Source of the DNA: Siderastrea radians
Lineage: Eukaryota; Cnidaria; Anthozoa; Scleractinia; Rhizangiidae
Direction of reading: 5' to 3'
DNA length: 64,000 nt
Assembly: GCA_964017195.1 (NCBI GenBank)
Contig: OZ024890.1
Location: 66,266,367 to 66,330,366 of the forward strand
The number at the start of each line of letters is the position of its first letter. Position 1 is the stretch's first letter. Shown in pieces: positions 41,739 through 54,625 of the stretch. The translations under genes and the position numbers were made by a program. The notes below the pieces were generated by a model, which saw only the letters and a program-made list of their open reading frames with translations, was not told the DNA's origin and made no database searches.

Positions 41739-42040
41739 TGCAAATTGATTTGCTCATAACAAGAGAGACAAGTTACGGCTTGGCTCAGTCTAATGATTAA
41801 GCCTCACTTTTAAGAGGATTTTTAGCATGAAAACAAGAACTGATGATTAAAGTTTGTATCTCTACATGAGACTGAGCAGCACTCTGGTTAAGCTATTGAA
41901 CTAATAGGCCTGAAGTCTCAGGTAAAAAGTTAGCGTGCTCTTGAATCATTAACAACTTAAAGACACGATTAGAATAAAAGTCTCGAACTGTCCTTATAAA
42001 TTTCTTTTAGCAACTGGACTGCACTTGGTCAGTAACATTA
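41739..42040. repeat. Diverged duplicate of 40598-40870
   Basis: Same-orientation partner of the block at 40.6-40.9 kb; see shared words ACAAGAGAGACAAG, GAACTGATGATTAAAGTTTG and GACACGATTAGAATAAA. No gene is contained in it. Confidence 0.45.
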
Positions 42041-42172
42041 CCCAGAGTGTGTTCGAATTCCTTTCCATGTAAGCGTCGACGTTTGAACCTTGCGATAACA
42101 CTAGCGGATAGTTTCACTTTGGTTTTTTAAATATCGAACATTTTTAGAACGTATCGTGCTGTGTCGCAACAA

Positions 42173-42218
42173 ATAGAATAGAATAGAATAGAATAGAATA
42201 GAATAGAACAGAATAGAA
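42173..42218. repeat. ATAGA microsatellite
   Basis: Eight or nine tandem copies of ATAGA, with one C substitution near 42209. Confidence 0.85.
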
Positions 42219-42531
42219 ACTTTATCTACGTGTCATATCATCTAGCTTGGGAAAATCCCATACTAACTTGGGGACACAAAATATATACTAAAATCCAATC
42301 ACACGTGGAAAATATCATGAAACCTACAGGTTTTGTGTGACTTGCACGTTTCTGCAGATCTTGTGACTACTGACCTCATAGGAACCCGTATTCAACGTTA
42401 GACTAAATGAACGCCTTTCATTTTGAGAGTGAATTTTATGTTCCTTACCGTGATCGATGGAAGATGCCTAACACAAGTCATAAAGATGTAAGGTAGCTTA
42501 AGCCATTATTGCAATCGTTTCATTACTGATT

Positions 42532-44170
42532 CAGGGTGGTAAAGGGGTTATGCGTGGCGCGTGATTTGAACAAAGATTAGCGCGTGACACGTGAAAGCAG
42601 TTCAAATATCGCCGTGATCCGTGAATTTGCAGTCTAGCGTACTGTACTTACTCGAATAAGCGCCGCCCCCGAATAAGCGCCGCCCTCGAATAAGCGCCGC
42701 ATTTGTGACCAAAAAGTTAATAAGTGCCGCCCCGGAATAAGCGCCGCGGTCTCGATGCGGCGCTTATTCGAGGAATTCCGTATAATTAAAAAACCACTAA
42801 AAGGCAACTTAAAAACAGCATTGGAAATTTCATTTCGTCAAAGCGCAATGTTCTTCAGTTCAAAGGGATGATATTTCACCGCTCGCCCATTAATTTCTCT
42901 ATCCAGAATTTTAGTGACATTTTGTTTAAGTGCCGGAAGAGACGAATGGTGACAATCAAAAGACGCTTCTGGTAGTTACTGTAAAATTTTCGTACAGATA
43001 GAAAATATACCGTTAAATTAAAAGAAAAGATTTCTTTGTCGCGTCCAATTTTCAAATAAGCGCCGCTCTCGAATAAGCCCTGCATTTCAAGCGCGAAAAA
43101 TTTAATTAGCGCTGCGGCGCTTATTTGAGTAAATAAGGTAATGCATGATCTCCTTATTTTAAAGACCGTGATTCGTGATTCCGTCCGAAAATTTTCGTGA
43201 AAACCGAAACTAACTTGGTTGGTAATAAATCAATTTACAATAGTGAGCAAGTAAAACAATAAAATATGTAAATAAACATGCTGAACGTTGTTGATCCGCT
43301 TCTGTAACATGTCACAAGTCAGACAAATCTATTTCAAATGATATCTAGCTTTACACGTGTCGACATGTCTTGAAAGCCCAGAAAGTCGAGTTCGACAACA
43401 TTATAGCTAAAATTGTCAGAGTTCTAGCGTCATTCTTCCTGGCAACGGAGTCTGGACAAACCTCCAGCCATCCACTGCATAAAGAAAAGTTTAATGTTCC
43501 GCCATCCGAAAGCTAAGGCATCATGAAAAAGTTGCGCAATTTCAAGCAGCATTTAATTCAGTTTACGGGTCTCACTGACACTGCGTTTAGCAAAGCATTA
43601 AGGAAAAACGTCATTACAATTGCCTATGTAGAAAAATTGCAGTGTTGGCGGGATTGAGACTATTCTTTACGAACCCAGGAGGCGTGGAAACACAAGTTTC
43701 CAAATCTTATTGATCTGAATACGATGAAAAACCTAGGAGAGAAGCAGAAACGAATGAGGTTACAATAGACTTTCTTTAAAAACAATTCGCACTCCATCAG
43801 GGAGAGCAATCACCTTGTCAAATATAGCATTGTCGTCCTACTAATGAAGGTAAGAACAGTTCAATAAACTAAAATGTCTACGACATTCAGCCTAGGAGAG
43901 ACACCTCGTTCGCGTTTCTTAAAGGACACTTTAAAGATTGATTTTGTGTGAAAAACGACGGAGGCCCCTACCTCCCCTAAACGACTGTGTATTGAAAACT
44001 AAACGCAAAGTAAATTAATCAGTCAATTAGGAATAATTTTTTTGCAACGGTGTATGTTAAATACGTGATTCGTGAAATGTTTCAAAAAACATACGTGATT
44101 CGTGATTTGAATGAAAATAAGGTCGTGATTCGTGCTCGGAACCCCCCCCCCCCCCCCCTTTACCACCCTG
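42532..44170. mobile_element. 1.64-kb DNA transposon with CAGGGTGGTAAAGGGG ends
   Basis: CAGGGTGGTAAAGGGG at 42532-42547 is the reverse complement of CCCCTTTACCACCCTG at 44155-44170. The flanks share CTGATT as a 6-bp direct repeat (42526-42531 and 44171-44176). Subterminal zones at both ends contain multiple CGTGATTCGTGA-like words. No transposase is encoded, and another element is nested inside at 42648-43132. CAGGG ends are typical of hAT relatives, though a 6-bp duplication is short for them. Confidence 0.83.
42648..43132. mobile_element. Nested element with GAATAAGCGCCGC ends
   Basis: TTACTCGAATAAGCGCCGC at 42648 mirrors GCGGCGCTTATTTGAGTAA ending at 43132 with one mismatch. The subterminal AATAAGCGCCGC word is repeated several times on each side. 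It is non-coding and inserted into the 1.64-kb element. Confidence 0.8.
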
Positions 44171-44176
44171 CTGATT

Positions 44177-45882
44177 GTACGTGTTGTCTCTAATAATGAT
44201 AAAAGACACTAGAACGAAACATTTTCATGCACAATTTTAAATGCTCGTGTTAAGTTGTCAGCACTAAGTGACAGAAACAACCAAAATGGCTTAAGACAAA
44301 ATATATAAAATACATAGAACCTGATTTTGTTTTCTTTTGCTTTCAGAATGTCGTGTTACATCAGGTACTGAACAGTAAAACTTAATTCGAGAGATAAACA
44401 TGTAAATTACTTTGGAAAATAATTAGTACATAAACCCCTACTGGCTGGTGGTATATCGGAGGATAATGCCCGAGGCTTAACACTTTCGCTCCGAAAGTCG
44501 ACTTTTGCCGACATTTGGAGGAGTAGGCATTGAACCCGTTGTGACGTCATCGTTTTTGGTGTCACCAGATTGTTTTGATAAGCAGCTAACACAGCAAGGA
44601 CAGATCCATCCATACGTGTGTCCATTTTCAACATCGACCAAATTCTGGCAGAGCTATTCCAGAAAAACGTGTCCAATTTTGGGTGCAAACTTGGTGGTAA
44701 AATAAGCCAAGTCACCTATAGTTGATCAATGTTCCATTTCCAGGTTTTTTGAAGGGCTGAGGCCAAAACTTTTCCAGTGGATAGGAAAGGGATAAAAGGC
44801 AGAAGATAAAAAGAAAAGAAAGGGAGAGAAAAAGGGGAGGAAAGGAAGCAAGAAAAAAATTGGGAATGAATTTGCAAAAAGTCCAAAAATTTGGGCGTAT
44901 GCGCACGCGCTAAATCAAAATATTGTACAATTTACAACAGAACCTGGTTCAAAATCTAGCTTAATTGTGTTTTTGTAGCCCCGTTCAGTAGCGTTTCGCA
45001 ACATAGCACTCAAAAAACCGCTTTAGCGGTCAAAAATGCGTTTTTTAAAGTGTGCAGTGAAAGGGGTAAAGGGAAATGAACAGCAAGATGAGAAGCGAAG
45101 CCTCGAGGGTATCGCCTCATACCGGCCGTCCAATTTTGTACCGTATGTATGTCTGCCTTGCTCATTGGATTGACTCAAGCTTTGATCACTTAAAATTGCA
45201 AATTAAAAATATATAAAGTGCAGCAGCTTCAAGAGACGGTCTTCACAACATCTTACATAAAGCATGTCAAAAGATAGCAGCACTTAACCGTATTCAGCCT
45301 GGGGAGGAAAGGCACAAAGTGCCTAAGCTGCTGTTCAAAGTTTATAACTTTTTTAAAGCCACCAAACTTTGTGACTTGATTTCCCAAACTTTTTCTGGTT
45401 TCTCCAAATTTTGCATTTTTAACTGCTCTTAATGAAACCTTTTAGCTTTATTTCGGAAACGCATACATTTTATTAATAATATCATTTGAGTGTTTATTCC
45501 TTTTTATTGCATTTTGTCCAATTTTAGTGGCTTTTTTAAAAGGTTTTGGCTAAATCCAGAAATCAGAGATGGCGGATCCAAGCTCTTCGCCATTTTGAAA
45601 TCATGCCAGGAAGTTCCCAAGTCAAGTGATGTCATCCAGTCGTGTTGTCTACCTCGGAGTCAAGGAGGAGACACTTTGTGCTCAAGCATTCTAAGACAAA
45701 AAATTGGGGTAGCAGAGCTACGTTTCCTTTCTTCAGGGCTTCGAGGAACCAGAATCGATAGCGACGTTTTGTTATCACCATCCATACACAGGAAAGCTTT
45801 GGGTTCCAGAGACAGATTGGGGTAGCGCTTGGTGATTGATAGTTCAAATCTTTGTTGCTTTCACGTAAGAAATTCATTCCAA
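44177..45882. other. No gene seen; upstream region of the complete GPCR
   Basis: AT-rich sequence with an AG-rich tract at about 44790-44870. Short open frames lack family features. The final 50 bases before 45883 continue the receptor frame for 18 codons upstream of the chosen start, probably as 5' UTR. Confidence 0.45.
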
Positions 45883-46707
45883 ATGAATTTCAATGAGTGG
45901 AATATTATCTGGAGTTTGTCCTTTGGACTGATGGCAGCTATAGCCGTCGCTGGGAACACTGTTACCCTTGTAATTTTCCTTAAGAGGCAGCTCCGAAAAC
46001 GTCCTCACTTTCTCTTGATAAGTTTAGCGGTTGCAGATCTTTTGGTTGGGTTACTGTCCATTCCACTTTACATGACACTTCATTACGATTTATATGAGGG
46101 TCCAGTGGTGCCTGCCACCGCCAATTGGATGGACATGTTCACTGGTCTAACCTCAATCTTTACACTTGCCGTTATATCGCTGGAACGTATGTACGCCATT
46201 GGCTGGCCTTTTCCTCACCGAGCACTAAGCTGTCAATCCTATATTTTTGCCATAGCTATCCCTTGGATCCTTGCGTTGACCGCATCATCGATGGCAATTG
46301 TTTTGCTCTATGTCGTCCCGAAACCTATCATGTTGTTGATCCTTCTATCCGTTTGTCTATCTGCACCCATTGTAATAACTTGCACAGCCTACTTTGTTCT
46401 TTGGAAGAAGGAAAGCACCCGACTGATTCCTCGTCAAGCCCAGGAAATAAGAGATTTAAAGCTTGCAAAGACAGTGGGATTGATAACAGGAGCATTTCTT
46501 GTAACATGGCTTCCCTTCGAGTTTTTGATTTTAGTTTATAGTCTTTGCAATTTTTGTCGGGACATTTCACCAGCGATTGTGTTTATCATTAAGCTGCTCC
46601 AGTTTGGAAATTCAGTCATTAATATAGTCATTTATCCTGTAAAAAATGAAGAATATAGAGCAGCTCTAGTGGAAATGGTCTGCTCTTATAGATGTTTCTG
46701 CCGATGA
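45883..46707 (+). CDS. Rhodopsin-like (class A) G protein-coupled receptor
   Basis: A single-exon 274-aa receptor. I start it at ATG 45883 (MNFNEWNIIW) because the paralog at 39774 begins with the same MNFN motif; the frame extends 18 codons further upstream. Seven hydrophobic segments are visible. TM1 has AGNTV, TM2 SLAVADLLVGL (Asp52), TM3 ends in ERM (101-103) instead of DRY, TM6 has VTWLP (207-211) and TM7 NIVIYP (247-252) as an NPxxY variant. The usual Cys at the top of TM3 is missing. The C-terminal tail is short and ends in a Cys-rich stretch. Ligand unknown; it belongs to a type expanded in cnidarians. Confidence 0.9.
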   Translation: MNFNEWNIIWSLSFGLMAAIAVAGNTVTLVIFLKRQLRKRPHFLLISLAVADLLVGLLSIPLYMTLHYDLYEGPVVPATANWMDMFTGLTSIFTLAVISLERMYAIGWPFPHRALSCQSYIFAIAIPWILALTASSMAIVLLYVVPKPIMLLILLSVCLSAPIVITCTAYFVLWKKESTRLIPRQAQEIRDLKLAKTVGLITGAFLVTWLPFEFLILVYSLCNFCRDISPAIVFIIKLLQFGNSVINIVIYPVKNEEYRAALVEMVCSYRCFCR

Positions 46708-46762
46708 CATCACGTAGGTTTATCAGTGAACGTAGGGGTGTCTGTTATTTCTTTGGCGTCTA

Positions 46763-46996
46763 TTGTTGGCCATACGCCCCATCGGGCAAGCGATCTTCAA
46801 AAACAAACATCAATACGACGACTACCCGAAGGAGATAGATGAAATGAGAAAAGCCTTGTTGCCGGTCCTGAAAAACGCCAAAAAACACAAGATTCCAGCC
46901 GCTTTTAACGTCGACAAACTTATTGTTAATGGACAAATATATCGCGGACCTGAAACTGAGAAGTTCCCATTTTACGCTAAAATTTTGTCTTCTTAA
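46763..46996 (+). pseudogene. L1-like ORF1 C-terminal fragment
   Basis: A 77-codon open stretch contains DDYPKEIDEMRKALLPVLK, NAKKHKIPAAFNVDKLIVNG and IYRGPETEKF, features of the C-terminal domain of L1-type ORF1 RNA-binding proteins. The trimerisation and RRM parts upstream are absent, as expected from 5' truncation. Confidence 0.7.
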
Positions 46997-47451
46997 GATT
47001 CGCTGTCTCTAGTTACTACTGATGAAGACGGCTTCCAGAATCAATCTCGCACGGTAAGGTGAAACATACTCAAGGAGTCATTTACATTTAGATTTCAAAT
47101 TTTCGGCTTCCTTGCATCCTTTACTAATTCGGTTAGTAAAGTAGTTCGTAGTGCCATACTGTCCGTGTGCTATAGGTTGTTTTGCATTCGTTATTATTTT
47201 TTTTTCTAAGTTACATCAGCTCTTCTTTTGTTTATTAGCGTATAGTTGTAAATTTATTCTGGCTTTTCGCCGTACATTCTAGTTTAACGTAGCTGTTTAT
47301 GTGTTTCGTGTTTTTCACTATTCAATTAGTCACACTATCACTAGTAACCCTAGCGCTAAAGTGTTAGTCAACTTCGTTAGATATAAGTTATCAAGTTTAG
47401 AATGCCATAAAGGATTCTATAATTCGCCCATAATTCATTTAAAACGCTTAC

Positions 47452-50400
47452 ATGACAACTCCTTTTAAAGCTTCTTTTTGTTCGCTCAACGCAAGAAGTT
47501 TGAACCAAGTGCGAAAGAGAAGACAATTGTTCAGGTGGCTACATAATTACAAATTTGATGTCATAGTTATATTCTTGCAAGAAACCTACTCTACAAAGGA
47601 AGTTGATTGAAACAATATGGAATTCCGAATGGGAAGGGAAAATCTTTTACAGCCATGGTTCCAATCACTCTATACTAAGGGCGTTGCGATTCTCTTCAAC
47701 TCAAAACTTGATGTACACGCAGAAAACACTGAATCTGACAAAAACGGTAGATATTTAATGCTAGAAGCCAAGATATACGACACATCGTTTTTATTTTGCA
47801 ATATTTACAGTTCTAACGACAACAACAGTCAAAATTCTTTCTTTTCTAGCCTTAATGGGACTTTGCGACAATACGCTGATATGCAAATCGTCATTGGAGG
47901 CGACGTTAACTGCGCTCTAACACCTTTGGACAAAACTGGCGGAACTTCCGTTGAAAGGAAAAAACAGTAATTAGTGAGATCACAAATTTATGCACGACTT
48001 ACAAACTACCCGAAGGAGATAGACGTGTGGCGACTTCAACACCCGAACCTATCACAATATACCTGGCGTAACAACTCGCTAAAAGTTCAATGCAGACTTG
48101 ATTTAACTGGCTGGTCTCGAAAGATTTATTTGAGCTTGTGACAAATTCCGGAATCACCACCTCCACGATGACAATATCAGATCATTCGGCAATAACTTTC
48201 ATCTTGCAGTCAAAGGAATATGTTCAACGTGGCCCCGGCTTCTGGAAGATAAACAATTCTGTTTTGAACGATGAAAAGTTCGTTCAGGATCTTTCTAGTA
48301 GGATACCCGAGTTCAAAAAAAAGTATGTATATTTGGAGGTTAAAGGTCTCTAATGGGACATGCTAAAACTGGAGGTTAGAGGTTTCTGCGTACAATACAC
48401 GAAAAGAAGAACAGAGAACGCAGGGATACTGAAAAAGTTTTACAACAAAAAAATAGACCATTTGATGAACCAGCTTAAAACTGATAGATCGAAAGAAAAC
48501 ATATCACAGCTTTATCGCCTAAGAGCAGAACTAAACAAAATTGCTGAATACAGAACAAAAGGCGCAATAATTAGAAGCAGAACACGATGGCATGAATCTG
48601 GTGAAAAGAATACTAAATACTTTTTGAATTTACAAAAAAGACAACACTGCAAAACGCACGTTTCAAAGCTCAAAACCATCGATGAAAGGAATATCACTGA
48701 TCCAAAAGAAAGTCGAGATCAAGGGAAATTGTTTTACAAAAATCTTTACACTGCTATACCTTGCAACATTTCACAATACAAATTCTTCTTCGATGATGTT
48801 GACCTTGTTAAACTCAAAGAAACCGAACAGGAAGAACTCGAGCTCCCACTCCATAACGGAGAGTGCCTTTTAATACTGAAACAGTGCGCCAAAGGTAAAT
48901 GCCCAGGAACTGATGGACTATCTGTAGAATTCTAACTGCGGTTCTGGACGTAGTTAGGTGAATGCTTTTAAGCACGAGCATCTGAACATAACGCAAAAGC
49001 AAGGCATTATCAAAGTGATACCGAAAAAACGTAAAGATAGGTCATATCTTGAAAATTGGAGACCGTTATCTTTACTAAATGTTGATTATAAAATTGCAAC
49101 CAAAGCCATAGCACACAGGATTTCAAAAGTACTTCCAACTATAATCAATGAGGATCAAACTGGATACGTCAAAGGCCGCTATATTCGGCAAAATCTTAGG
49201 CTTATTTGGACATTATGAAAGTTACAGAGTTAGAAAACTTACCCGGCTTAGCTTTATTCATTGATTTCAAAAAAGCCTTTGACACTGTTGACTGGAACTT
49301 TCTACACAAGACTTTACAAGCTTTTAACTTTGGTCCTTGCATACAAAAGTGGATTAGAACATTCTATACTGACTGTTCCAGCTGTTTTATGAACAATGGA
49401 TATGCGTCAGGCGTTCGACAAGGCTGTCCACTCTCTGGCACTCTAATCGTTCTATGCGCAGAAATTTTAGCCAACGCTATTAGAAATGACAAAAACATTA
49501 CAGGAATAAATATTCATAACAAAGAATTTAAACTATCCCAATACGCTGACGACACAACTGCTTTGTTTCTGATATAAAATCTGCAACAAATTTGTTCGAT
49601 TTGCTAACAAAATTCCAACAATGTTCTGGGTTAGAAATTAATAAAAGTAAGACTGAAGGAATGTGGCTGGGGTCCAGCAGGACAAATACAACCACCCCAC
49701 TTGGAATTGCCTGGCCTGCAAACTCTACACTTGCCCTAGGGATCAATTTCTCGCACGACGACGAAATCGCGTATAAGAAAAATTTCGAGCAAAAGCTGAT
49801 TTCTATGAAAAGCCTCCTAAATCTATGGTTCCCAAGAAATCTTACACTATATGGCCGCATAACCGTTTTAAAATCTCTAGCGATCTCAAAACTCGTTTAC
49901 AACACATCTGTTCTCACTTTTCCGCCAAAATTCATCACTTTGGTCAATCAAGCAATTACACAATTTGTATGGAATAAAACAGTAAAACTTAAACACAAAA
50001 CCATGATAGGTCCAAAAGAACTAAGAGGTTTAGACTTGCCGGATTTTGACATAATCAATGATTCTCTCAATGTAACGTGGGTGAAACGTCTTAACGATAG
50101 CACAGAAACCTCGATTTGGAGCCACATACCCCTTTATTATCTTCAGGATGTAGAAGGTTTGTTCCTCCTTCAATGTAACTTTGACTTAAAGCTGCTCAAA
50201 ACAGATATACCGATTGATTTCTACAAAGAAACCCCAAAAGCCTGGCAAAAGATAAACAATAGAACTCCCCGCACCAAAGAACAAGTATTAAACGAAATTG
50301 TTTGGAACAATCGCTTTATTAAAATAGAGGGTTATTCAGTTTATTACAAAAAAATGGCACGAGGCAGGCGTAACCAAAGGTGAAGACATTTTTCTAGGCA

Positions 50401-51157
50401 ACACTTTCCTACCATTTAATGATTTCTGCAACAAATATAAAATAAAAACTAACTTCTTAAAATACTATGGCTTATGCCATGCAGTCCCTCAAGAGTGGGT
50501 AGACATTCTTAAAGGAAAGGCCGTTGTTCCCGTGGAAAAAAGTGCAGATCAGGACAAAATACCGTTAGATCAAATATCCTGCAAGCTTGCAACCAAATTT
50601 CTGGTTGAAAACAAATTTGTAGCTCCCACAGCTGAACGACGGATGAGAAATGCCAGTCTAGACGAGGTGACGATACAACGAATATACAGTCTTCCTTTTA
50701 AGGTCACTAAAGACACCAGACTTTCAATTTTCCAGTTTAAATTAGTCCATCACATTTTACCCACTAACGCGTCGCTGCATCGGGACTCACTCAGAGAGAA
50801 TGATAAATGCCACCCCTGTAAAGAAAGAGAAACCTTAACTCATCTTTTTGTCACCTGCCCCATAGTATAGATTTTCTGGTCTTGCTTCGTTAATTGGTGG
50901 AACACTAAAAACCAAGATGAAATTAATCTTGATGAAAACGATATAATGTACGGTGTAACTACCAACTTCCCTCTTCGCCTTGGTTTAAACCTCTGCTTGA
51001 TGATAGCAAAACAATATTATACCGCTTCACGAAAGGAAGAAGATTACACTGGAATGCTTTTATCGCTATTCTGACAAGTAAAATTGAAATTGAGAAACAA
51101 AGCCAAGCTACAAATAATTATTTAAAAAGGAAAGTAGGCACCAAAAGGAAACCCTAG
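47452..51157 (+). pseudogene. L1-like ORF2 (endonuclease and reverse transcriptase), frame-broken
   Basis: From ATG 47452 an apurinic-type endonuclease begins with SLNARSL and FLQETYSTKE, then a TGA at 47608-47610, then GVAILFN and VIGGDVNCAL to 47970. Reverse-transcriptase pieces follow at 48138-48935, 48958-49577 and 49592-50383: LENWRPLSLLNVDYKI, GLALFIDFKKAFDTVDW, GVRQGCPLSG and the catalytic LSQYADDTTALF. A C-terminal segment at 50532-50870 ends with CHPCKERETLTHLFVTCP, a zinc-knuckle-like motif, and degraded sequence continues to 51157. Several stops and frameshifts make it non-functional. Confidence 0.87.
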
Positions 51158-53169
51158 CACAATCTGTGCACATAATCTATTTAGACAAATTTAGATACTT
51201 TATGTTATATATCTTTTATTAATGAAAGTGCCGAAGATATTAAGAGCCAGTGTCTGTAAATATCGAAAACCCGGCGCCAGTTGTGAAATTTTCAATTTCT
51301 TCATATTTTGCCTAAATAAACCCTTTAGTGAGTTATTTTCGAAAATGCAATTAAAAGTTCCTAAAGCGCTTTAGTTTTTTCAAAATCGAGGAAAATCTGA
51401 AAATCGCCATTTTGGCTTCCCGCCGCCATCAAAAAAAGGGTAAAATGCTGCATTTTCGTTTCGCTCGTACAGCTAAACGCGGTAATGTTTACCGATGTAC
51501 TTTTAGCAAATCATAACACCAATTCCTGCTCTTTCCAAAACTGTAGTTTATTTGGGAAAAGCTTTTAAATTTTATATCTTTCTAGCTGTTTTATCTACCC
51601 CGCTCTAAGTGCTTCAGCGGATAAGCAAATTTTAGCTAATTTCTAAACCATAGAGAGCCCACTGGTACATTGAATTTCAAGCCGAAACTACGATGGTTGT
51701 TAAGCTTATACTTCATATTATGCTGTGTGAAAATCTCTTCCGCGGCCCGACAAAAGTGTCCCGTTGAGAGACGGAAACGATGAGTCAATTTTGGCAACGC
51801 GACCAATTTGTACTACAAACAGACGTCACTATAAATAAACCCAACATCAATCAAAAATCAGCTCAGAAAACCTTCTACAGTTCAATATCAGACATCAGAC
51901 ACATTGTAACTTAAAATACTTTTTATTTTGATGAAAAAACATCCTACCTTTGGGTATTCGTCCTAAAATAGATGCTAAAAGAAGAAGCTTTGATTCTAGC
52001 GTTCGTTATCCGACACCGAATAAATTACATCTCAATCACAGGTCGAAAAGTCAATGCAATCATCTGTTCGTCACACAAGGGTCGTATTTGAGTATTTCCC
52101 TCCTTGTACTGCAAAACAACATATTTTAGAGCAAGGAAATCTAACTTATTATCTTGAAAAGTTAACATTCCTGGTACTTTAAGCGTTCTTAAAAACAAAC
52201 ACCTGTTTCCACTCGCTTACATTTGCGTGACAAGAATTCGCTTGCTGCTAAAGCGGCAAACTGTATCGAAAAGATAAAATGCAGTTTTCAATAGATTAAA
52301 ACTGCTCATCGTAGGGAATTTATTGCAGAATTTGCGTTGACTAGTTACTGGCAGCGAGGAGGACTTAACGTCCTAAAAATAAAACAGTGACAGACTAGTG
52401 AAAGCCAGTCATTTGAAATTAATTTCCAGGCGGTCTGTCCAACTGAAATACCCTTGTTCTGAGAAAACATAACAAAGTCTAACATGGTTAAACTTACCAA
52501 GGTGGTTGAAGGATGATCAACTTGACTGTTAGTATTCTGGTAAAATAATAGGAATGTCTTTCTTGCCTAGCTAGTACTAAAAGTTTTAAGACGGTCATTT
52601 CAAAGAGCCTGTCGTGACAAAATTTGTTTTAGCGTGATTGCAATTGGGGATTGGGGCGAACGCCGGGGAGTGGGTGGGGGTAAGGGGAAGGTAGGGCTTT
52701 CGGAGAGAAAAATATGCAGGTGTTACAGTAAAGGCTACATTACTGAAATGATATGAATAAAGAAAGTTACAAGGCACATTGATATTTTTGTCTGTATTCC
52801 CCTTGTTATTTTTATAATAACGTTAATCGACAATGATCCCTTAACCAGTGATATAAACAAAATTTATATTTTAAAAAATCTATTTGTATACATATACTCT
52901 GCCAGACTAATTGTTTTACTGTAACCTGAATCGAAAGTAAGAAATAATTTGTATAAAATCATTTCTCTTTCGTAAAACCCTTCCTGATGCGGTAATATTT
53001 GTTTTTCGGCCCACGGCATGAGCTTTACAAATCAATCTTGCAGTGTTATTGTGTGGTCTTGTTAAATTCTTGAAGAAGAGAAATGTAGGGTACATTCCTC
53101 CGTACTGGCGGCGTTGGTGCTTGAAGTTCCAAGGCAACCCCACCTTCAGCTTTTATATTTCCTTGCTTT

Positions 53170-53790
53170 TAACTAAGGAACACAGATCGTACTGATCGAC
53201 AACAATAGGGTGGGTGATATGAGGGAAGGTGTCTCTGGCTGTAGAGAAGTTAACTTGCTCTTCTACCGCGAGCACATCTTGCTCCGTCACCTGCACTTCT
53301 TGCTGACAACCTTACGCTACCAAACGAGAGAAGAAGGATAAAATTTGCTGGGCGGATAGAATTTCTGTTACGGCAAACAGCTTCTTACCATTTGGACCGC
53401 GAGCTCGACGCATTTCTTTGGCGCAACATCGGGGTCTACTTTCTTCCCGGTGCCAGTTAAGACTTCTGGCGACCCTAAATCTTTCAGCCTCAGGCCCGGT
53501 CGTCCTCGTAGCCTTGGCCGTTGTCGGCTGACACATACGAGGCTGGGACTTGTAACGAAGGCACAAGGCCTGTACCTTCCTGAAGGTGAGAGGCGTACTC
53601 CTGTTTTGCAAGGTCTAAGATGCAATACTTTTCAGGGGACAGCTCGCAGGCTTCCAGGGAAAGGTGCCGTTCAATAGTAGAGTCGTTGGAACACACGTAC
53701 TCAGCCCTCTTGTGGACAAGAGAACAAATCTCCAGTACTGGGCAAAGCAGGAGCCCTACGAACTTGAGGAACATCGGTTGTTTCTGTGCT
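53170..53790 (-). pseudogene. Frame-broken ORF of the fold-back element (centre and left arm)
   Basis: On the minus strand, pieces read HLSLEACELSPEKYCILDLA, TGKKVDPDVAPK, EMRRARGPNGKKLFAV and SAQQILSFFSRL, separated by frameshifts. The 3' half is repeated in the right arm. The protein is of a type that recurs in cnidarian repeats but I cannot name its function. Confidence 0.5.
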
Positions 53791-54329
53791 GGATTGCCTA
53801 GGCTGCCTGACCGTGGATATCGTTTTAAAATGACCGTTTGAAAGCGGAGCGGAGAATCAACTTTAGTTTACATCTGAGATAAAATAACAACTTTGGATTA
53901 AATTACTGTACCAATGGTAAAGAATAAGTAACTTAAATAACAGAGTGCGAAAAATTGAAACGTCGTTGGAGTGCCATCCAAGGCCCCTTTCCTTGTACAC
54001 CCTAGGGTAAAACGTTGCTTGACTTTGAATTTATAAAGACGTTTCTGTATGAAATTTCATCTCAAAATACGTTTTCTCGTAAATAAAACAGTTATAGAGC
54101 CCTTTAATACCAACATACTACCTTTCTAAAATCATAAAATAACAAACGTAAAGCGACTGACCTGTATTTTTGTCCACCACAAAACGCTTTCCTGAAACAA
54201 TGCCATACGCTCGCCATACCACATTTAGTTCCCCATCGCCAAACTCGAAATTGTGCAACTGTTTATTCCAAGGAATAATAAATTCAAAGTCAGGCAACGT
54301 TTTACCTACGTCTTACCTAAAAGCGAAGT

Positions 54330-54625
54330 TTGACATCGGTCAAGACACCGGGAAGAAACTAGATCCCGACGTTGTCGCCAAAGGCATGCGTCGAGCTCTA
54401 GGGCCCAAATGGTGAGAGGTTGTTTGCCCAGCAAATTTCATCCTTCTTCTCTCGTTTGGCAGCGAAACCGTGTCAGCAAAAGGTGCAGGTGACGGAGCAA
54501 GATGTGCTTGCCGTAGAAGAGCAAGTGAACTTCTCTACAGCCAGAGATACCGTGCTTTCCTCCCCTCATATCACCCACCCTATTGTTGTCGATCAGTACG
54601 ATCTGTTTGCCTTAATTATATAGGG
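54330..54625 (+). pseudogene. Right-arm copy of the fold-back element ORF
   Basis: Plus-strand pieces read TGKKLDPDVVAKGMRRALG, then a stop at 54413, then FAQQISSFFSRLAAKPCQQ, VQVTEQDVLAVEEQVNF and HPIVVDQYDLFALI, ending at TAG about 54621. It is the mirror of the left-arm copy, with independent stops. Function unknown. Confidence 0.5.
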
